A stretch of 64,000 nt of DNA from Pseudomonas sp. RSB 5.4 (GTDB lineage Bacteria; Pseudomonadota; Gammaproteobacteria; Pseudomonadales; Pseudomonadaceae). The stretch spans positions 5,146,501 to 5,210,500 of the forward strand of contig NZ_CP146986.1 of NCBI RefSeq assembly GCF_037126175.1, given 5' to 3'. The position numbers and the translations under genes are program-made. Shown piece by piece: positions 57,650 to 64,000 of this stretch; within the stretch, counting starts at the first letter, position 1, and every line of letters begins with the position of its first letter. Below the pieces are notes generated by a model, which worked only from the letters and a program-made list of their open reading frames with translations, did not search any database and had not been told where the DNA came from.

Positions 57650-58096
57650 ATGCAACTGATCCTTCTGGAAAAAATCGCCAACCTGGGCAACCTGGGCGAC
57701 AAAGTAAACGTTAAGGCCGGTTACGGCCGTAACTACCTGCTGCCTTTCGGCAAAGCTACCGCTGCGACCGCTGCCAACCTGGCTGCGTTCGAAGAGCGTC
57801 GTGCTGAGCTGGAAAAAGCTGCCGCAGACCGTAAAGCATCGGCTGAAAGCCGTGCTGCCCAACTGGCCGAGCTGGAAGTGACCATCACTGCCACCGCTGG
57901 CGACGAAGGCAAGCTGTTCGGTTCGATCGGTACTCACGACATCGCTGACGCACTGACCGCTTCCGGCGTTGAAGTGCAGAAGAGCGAAGTTCGTCTGCCG
58001 AACGGCACCATCCGCAACGTGGGTGAATTCGACGTGGCTGTGCACCTGCACGCCGAAGTTGAAGCCACCGTACGCGTTGTCGTGGTAGCAGCTTAA
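57650..58096 (+). CDS. rplI: 50S ribosomal protein L9
   Basis: The 148-aa protein has the N-terminal RNA-binding lobe ([22 protein letters not shown], with GYGRNYLLP), a long connecting helix (about residues 45-75) and the C-terminal lobe. AAGAGGA lies 8 bases upstream. Last gene of the operon. Confidence 0.98.
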   Translation: MQLILLEKIANLGNLGDKVNVKAGYGRNYLLPFGKATAATAANLAAFEERRAELEKAAADRKASAESRAAQLAELEVTITATAGDEGKLFGSIGTHDIADALTASGVEVQKSEVRLPNGTIRNVGEFDVAVHLHAEVEATVRVVVVAA

Positions 58097-58141
58097 GCAA
58101 TACTTGTCGGCTGGCACCCTCGGGTGCTTGCCGGTAACATC

Positions 58142-58174
58142 GGGCACGATCCTGTTTACAGGTCGTGCCCTTTG
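58142..58174 (+). terminator. Terminator after rplI
   Basis: gggcacgatcctg pairs with caggtcgtgccc (one bulge), loop ttta, followed by TTTG. A smaller hairpin (ggcaccctcgggtgc) precedes it at 58112-58127. Confidence 0.82.
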
Positions 58175-58216
58175 TCTTTCTGGTAATCCCGTTTTCAAAC
58201 CTGACTCCAAGTGGCC

Positions 58217-59614
58217 ATGAACGAAATCACCGCTCCCGAGCAATACGATCTGCAAACCGCCGCGCTGAAAGTGCCGCCGCATTCCATCGAGGCCGAACAG
58301 GCCGTACTCGGTGGTCTGATGCTGGACAACAACGCCTGGGAACGCGTGCTCGATCAAGTCTCCGACGGCGATTTCTACCGACATGACCACCGTCTGATCT
58401 TCCGTGCGATCGCCAAACTGGCCGATCAGAACATGCCGATCGACGTCGTGACCCTTGCCGAGCAACTGGACAAGGAAGGTCAGACGTCCCAGGTCGGCGG
58501 CCTCGGTTACCTCGGCGAGCTGGCGAAAAACACGCCGTCCGTCGCCAACATCAAGGCCTATGCGCAGATCGTTCGCCAGCGCGCGACGTTGCGCCAACTG
58601 ATCGGTATCAGCACCGAAATTGCCGACGCCGCCTTCAACCCTGAAGGCCGTACTGCCGAAGAGATCCTCGACGAAGCCGAACGGCAGATCTTCCAGATCG
58701 CCGAGGCGCGGCCGAAGACCGGCGGCCCGGTGGGGGTCAACGAACTGTTGACCAAAGCCATCGACCGCATCGACACCCTGTTCAACACCGCCGACGCGAT
58801 CACCGGCCTGTCCACCGGCTATACCGACCTCGACGAGAAGACCAGCGGTCTGCAGCCGTCCGACCTGATCATCGTCGCCGGCCGTCCGTCGATGGGTAAA
58901 ACCACCTTCGCCATGAACCTGGTGGAAAACGCCGTACTGCGCAGCGACAAGGCGGTGCTGGTGTACTCCCTCGAGATGCCAGGCGAATCGCTGATCATGC
59001 GTATGCTCTCGTCCCTGGGCCGGATCGACCAGACCAAGGTGCGTTCCGGCCAACTCGAAGACGACGACTGGCCGCGCCTGACCTCGGCGGTCAATCTGCT
59101 CAACGACCGCAAGCTGTTCATCGATGACACCGCCGGCATCAGCCCGTCGGAAATGCGTGCGCGAACCCGACGTCTGGTGCGTGAGCACGGCGACATCGGC
59201 CTGATCATGATCGACTACCTGCAGCTGATGCAGATTCCCGGATCCAGCGGTGACAACCGGACCAACGAGATTTCCGAGATCTCGCGATCCCTCAAAGCCC
59301 TGGCCAAGGAATTCAACTGCCCGGTGGTGGCGCTGTCGCAGCTCAACCGCTCCCTGGAACAACGTCCCAACAAGCGTCCGGTGAACTCCGACTTGCGGGA
59401 ATCCGGAGCGATCGAGCAGGACGCCGACGTCATCATGTTCGTGTACCGGGACGAGGTGTATCACCCGGAAACCGAGCACAAGGGCATCGCCGAAATCATC
59501 ATCGGCAAGCAGCGGAACGGCCCGATCGGCTTTATCCGCCTGGCCTTTATCGGTAAGTACACCCGCTTCGAAAATCTGGCGCCGGGCAGTTACAACTTCG
59601 ACGATGACGAGTAA
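58217..59614 (+). CDS. dnaB: Replicative DNA helicase DnaB
   Basis: DnaB is the hexameric 5'-3' helicase of the replication fork. The 465-aa product has the N-terminal primase-binding domain (SIEAEQAVLGGLMLDNNAW) and a RecA-like ATPase: Walker A G-R-P-S-M-G-K-T, Walker B (LIMIDYLQLM), and the arginine finger region near QRNGPIG. I chose the ATG at 58217 (MNEITAPEQ); the GTG at 58211 would add two residues. No intein interrupts it. Confidence 0.98.
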   Translation: MNEITAPEQYDLQTAALKVPPHSIEAEQAVLGGLMLDNNAWERVLDQVSDGDFYRHDHRLIFRAIAKLADQNMPIDVVTLAEQLDKEGQTSQVGGLGYLGELAKNTPSVANIKAYAQIVRQRATLRQLIGISTEIADAAFNPEGRTAEEILDEAERQIFQIAEARPKTGGPVGVNELLTKAIDRIDTLFNTADAITGLSTGYTDLDEKTSGLQPSDLIIVAGRPSMGKTTFAMNLVENAVLRSDKAVLVYSLEMPGESLIMRMLSSLGRIDQTKVRSGQLEDDDWPRLTSAVNLLNDRKLFIDDTAGISPSEMRARTRRLVREHGDIGLIMIDYLQLMQIPGSSGDNRTNEISEISRSLKALAKEFNCPVVALSQLNRSLEQRPNKRPVNSDLRESGAIEQDADVIMFVYRDEVYHPETEHKGIAEIIIGKQRNGPIGFIRLAFIGKYTRFENLAPGSYNFDDDE

Positions 59615-59627
59615 CGTCGAGCACTTG

Positions 59628-59717
59628 TGGCGAGGGAGCTTGCTCCCGCCGGGTTGCGCAGCAGCCCCCAGAATTCGACTGCTGCGCAGCCGATCGGGAG
59701 CAAGCTCCCTCGCCACA
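59628..59717. repeat. Paired inverted REP-type repeat (family B) between dnaB and the YgiQ gene
   Basis: Arms tgtggcgagggagcttgctc (59628 on) and gagcaagctccctcgccaca (ending 59717) are reverse complements. The spacer itself carries a second inverted match (tgcgcagcag and ctgctgcgca). Same family as 1126-1260. Confidence 0.88.
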
Positions 59718-59817
59718 GGTAAAGCACAATTTCCGACCACAGCCGTCGGAATTGGTCAAAATTTGTGCTATATTCCGCGCCCGCGAAATTCAATGAAAGC
59801 CAACACCGGTTATCGAC

Positions 59818-62121
<2,304 letters not shown>

Positions 62122-62141
62122 GTCGCTTTTTGTTTCAACAG

Positions 62142-62168
62142 AACGCCAACCTTCGGGTTGGCGTTTTG
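62142..62168 (+). terminator. Terminator after the YgiQ gene
   Basis: aacgccaac paired with gttggcgtt around cttcgg-type loop, followed by TTTG; 20 bases after the stop. Confidence 0.9.
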
Positions 62169-62207
62169 CATTTCAGGGCTCAGGAAGTGCGCTGAATCGA
62201 CTGGCCC

Positions 62208-62274
62208 CTTCGCGAGCAAGCTCGCTCCCACAGTTGGAATGCGGTCTCCTGTGGGAGCGGGCTTGCTCGCGAAG
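62208..62274. repeat. Paired inverted REP repeat (family A)
   Basis: Arms 62208-62232 and 62250-62274 are 25-base reverse complements with one difference (ctcgctccca versus tgggagcggg). The remaining 185 bases to the next gene hold nothing I can identify apart from its ribosome site. Confidence 0.92.
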
Positions 62275-62459
62275 GCATCATCTCAGGCGCCGCATCTACC
62301 ACTGCCGCCACATTTAGGCGCAACTTCCTCAATCCATTTCCCCGCATCGCCCGATTTTGGTGCTGTACTGCCCTGAGCATTCCGGGAAAGCGCCCAAGCC
62401 TCTGCATGGCATAAGTCTTGCGCGCTTTCGAATACGCTTAGGCTCGCAGGAGGCACGCC

Positions 62460-64000
62460 GTGTCGATTCATGTCGCATTGCATCACGTCACGCATTACCG
62501 CTACGACCGCGCTGTCGAACTCGGCCCGCAGATCGTTCGCCTGCGCCCGGCCGCCCACAGCCGCACGCGGATCCTCTCGTATGCGCTGAAGGTCTCGCCC
62601 GAGCAGCATTTCATCAACTGGCAGCAAGACCCGCAGGGCAACTACCTCGCGCGTCTGGTGTTCCCCGAGAAAACCGACGAGTTGCGCATCGAAGTCGACC
62701 TGCTGGCCGAGATGGCGGTGTTCAACCCGTTCGACTTCTTCCTCGAACCCTACGCCGAGAAAATCCCCTTCACTTACGCGGCCGATGAGCGCAAGGAGCT
62801 GGCGCCGTACCTCGAAACCCTGCCGCTGACGCCTGCCTTCAAAGCCTATCTGGACGGGATCGACCGCACGCCGCAGCCCGCCGTGGATTTCCTGGTGATG
62901 CTCAACCAGCGTCTCAGCGAAGACATCCGCTACCTGATCCGCATGGAACCGGGCGTGCAAACCCCGGAACACACCCTCGAACATGCATCCGGTTCCTGCC
63001 GTGACTCGGCGTGGCTGCTGGTGCAGTTGCTGCGCAACCTCGGGCTGGCCGCGCGGTTTGTTTCCGGTTACCTGATTCAACTCACTGCCGACGTGAAAAG
63101 CCTCGACGGCCCGTCCGGCACTGACGTCGATTTCACCGACCTGCACGCGTGGTGCGAGGTGTACTTGCCCGGCGCTGGCTGGATCGGTCTGGATGCCACG
63201 TCCGGGCTGTTCGCCGGTGAAGGGCATATCCCGCTGGCCTGCAGCCCCGATCCGTCCTCGGCGGCGCCGATCAGTGGCCTGGTCGAGCCGTGCGAATGCC
63301 AGTTCAGTCACGAGATGTCGGTGGAGCGGATCTGGGAAGCGCCACGGGTCACCAAACCCTACACCGATGAGCAGTGGCTGGCGATTCAGGCGCTGGGCCG
63401 ACAGATCGATGCCGATCTGCTGGAAGGCGATGTGCGCCTGACCATGGGCGGCGAGCCGACCTTCGTCTCCATCGACGATCCGGACGGCGCCGAGTGGAAC
63501 ACCGCCGCGTTGGGGCCGGACAAGCGCCGACTCTCCGCCGAACTGTTCCAGCGCATGCGCCAGCACTATGCGCCGAAAGGTCTGGTGCATTTCGGTCAGG
63601 GCAAGTGGTATCCCGGCGAGCCATTGCCGCGCTGGTCGCTCAACTGCTATTGGCGCCGCGACGGCGTGCCGATCTGGCACAACAACGCGCTGATCGCCGA
63701 TGAGCAGCAGGACTACGGCGCCAATGGCGAACTGGCCGGGCGTTTTCTGGCGAGTGTTGCCGAACGCCTGAAACTGCCCGCACGTTTCGTGTTTCCAGCC
63801 TACGAAGACCATTTCTATTACCTCTGGCGTGAGGGCGCATTGCCGAGCAACGTCAGTGCTGAAGATTCGCGACTGGAAGAGCCACTGGAGCGTGCGCGAC
63901 TGCGCAAAGTTTTCGCTCAGGGCCTGGATAAAGTGATCGGCCAGGTGCTGCCGCTGGCGCGCACCGCCAAGGGTGATCAATGGCAGAGCGGGCGCTGGTA
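62460..64000 (+). CDS. Transglutaminase-like/DUF2126 protein, 3' end cut by window edge
   Basis: The frame opens with GTG at 62460, 7 bases after AGGAGG, and is still open at the window end (513 codons seen; the family is about 1,100 aa). The N-terminal part has the bacterial transglutaminase N domain (SIHVALHHVTHYRYDR) and a transglutaminase core with the triad C180 (G-S-C-R-D-S), H229 (D-L-H-A-W-C) and D245 (G-L-D-A-T). From about residue 320 the DUF2126 region begins (DVRLTMGGEPTFVSIDDPDG). Such proteins are often encoded with an alpha-E family and another transglutaminase gene, and are suspected to be peptide-ligating or peptidase enzymes; the substrate is unknown. The long open frame on the other strand is a shadow. 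Confidence 0.92.
   Translation, partial: MSIHVALHHVTHYRYDRAVELGPQIVRLRPAAHSRTRILSYALKVSPEQHFINWQQDPQGNYLARLVFPEKTDELRIEVDLLAEMAVFNPFDFFLEPYAEKIPFTYAADERKELAPYLETLPLTPAFKAYLDGIDRTPQPAVDFLVMLNQRLSEDIRYLIRMEPGVQTPEHTLEHASGSCRDSAWLLVQLLRNLGLAARFVSGYLIQLTADVKSLDGPSGTDVDFTDLHAWCEVYLPGAGWIGLDATSGLFAGEGHIPLACSPDPSSAAPISGLVEPCECQFSHEMSVERIWEAPRVTKPYTDEQWLAIQALGRQIDADLLEGDVRLTMGGEPTFVSIDDPDGAEWNTAALGPDKRRLSAELFQRMRQHYAPKGLVHFGQGKWYPGEPLPRWSLNCYWRRDGVPIWHNNALIADEQQDYGANGELAGRFLASVAERLKLPARFVFPAYEDHFYYLWREGALPSNVSAEDSRLEEPLERARLRKVFAQGLDKVIGQVLPLARTAKGDQWQSGRW

Noticed and set aside
57518..59740. Minus-strand open frame of 740 codons opposite rplI and dnaB
   Set aside because: Covers rplI, a terminator, dnaB and part of a REP pair, so it cannot be a real gene.
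62283..63980. Minus-strand open frame of 565 codons at the right end
   Set aside because: Antisense to the transglutaminase/DUF2126 gene, whose catalytic triad and ribosome site are intact.

Overview
The window is a stretch of a Pseudomonas chromosome, most likely from the P. fluorescens group. The gene order (waaA, thiC, nudF-yqiB-cpdA-yqiA-parE, parC, serB, psd, motAB, rsgA/orn, queG/nnr-tsaE-amiB-mutL-miaA-hfq-hflX-hflKC, hisZ-purA, rnr-rlmB, rpsF-rpsR-rplI, dnaB) is the conserved Pseudomonas core. The intergenic repeats and a two-repeat OAAH-type lectin, which I recall as characteristic of P. fluorescens Pf0-1, point the same way. Almost everything is vertically inherited housekeeping DNA. 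I see no insertion sequence, prophage, CRISPR array or rRNA.

Layout. 0-9.5 kb: the end of waaA (Kdo transferase), tolC, a TPP riboswitch controlling thiC and probably the HMP transporter cytX, a DUF3298 lipoprotein, then the nudF-yqiB-cpdA-yqiA-parE series. 10-17 kb: parE and parC, separated by two small envelope protein genes, then a PqiC-like lipoprotein. 17-26 kb: a Smp/AhpA-like membrane protein divergent from serB, a degenerate PilZ-type protein, the mannose-binding lectin, and the HDOD-rhdA-psd group. 26-28 kb: motA-motB with a probable FliA promoter.

28.0-29.9 kb is the accessory highlight. A compact three-gene operon is wedged between motB and rsgA and encodes a ThsB-like TIR protein, a caspase-like protease and a second, different TIR protein. 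This resembles the TIR plus caspase anti-phage systems described as type IV Thoeris, but with two TIR genes.

30-47 kb: rsgA/orn, a TRIC-type channel, queG divergent from the nnr-tsaE-amiB-mutL-miaA-hfq-hflX-hflK-hflC cluster (cell-wall separation, mismatch repair, tRNA modification, Hfq, FtsH control), then hisZ-purA behind a 313-base gap. 47-52 kb: a chemoreceptor, a Fur-type-box-preceded ferric iron transporter (hitAB-like, without its ATPase), and a tandem duplication of tRNA-Leu(CAG), each copy with its own promoter and terminator. 52-62 kb: rnr-rlmB, the S6-S18-DUF2232-L9 operon, dnaB, and a YgiQ radical SAM protein. The window ends inside a transglutaminase/DUF2126 gene.

Ten paired inverted REP-type repeats of three families sit in same-strand or convergent gaps and never between divergent genes.
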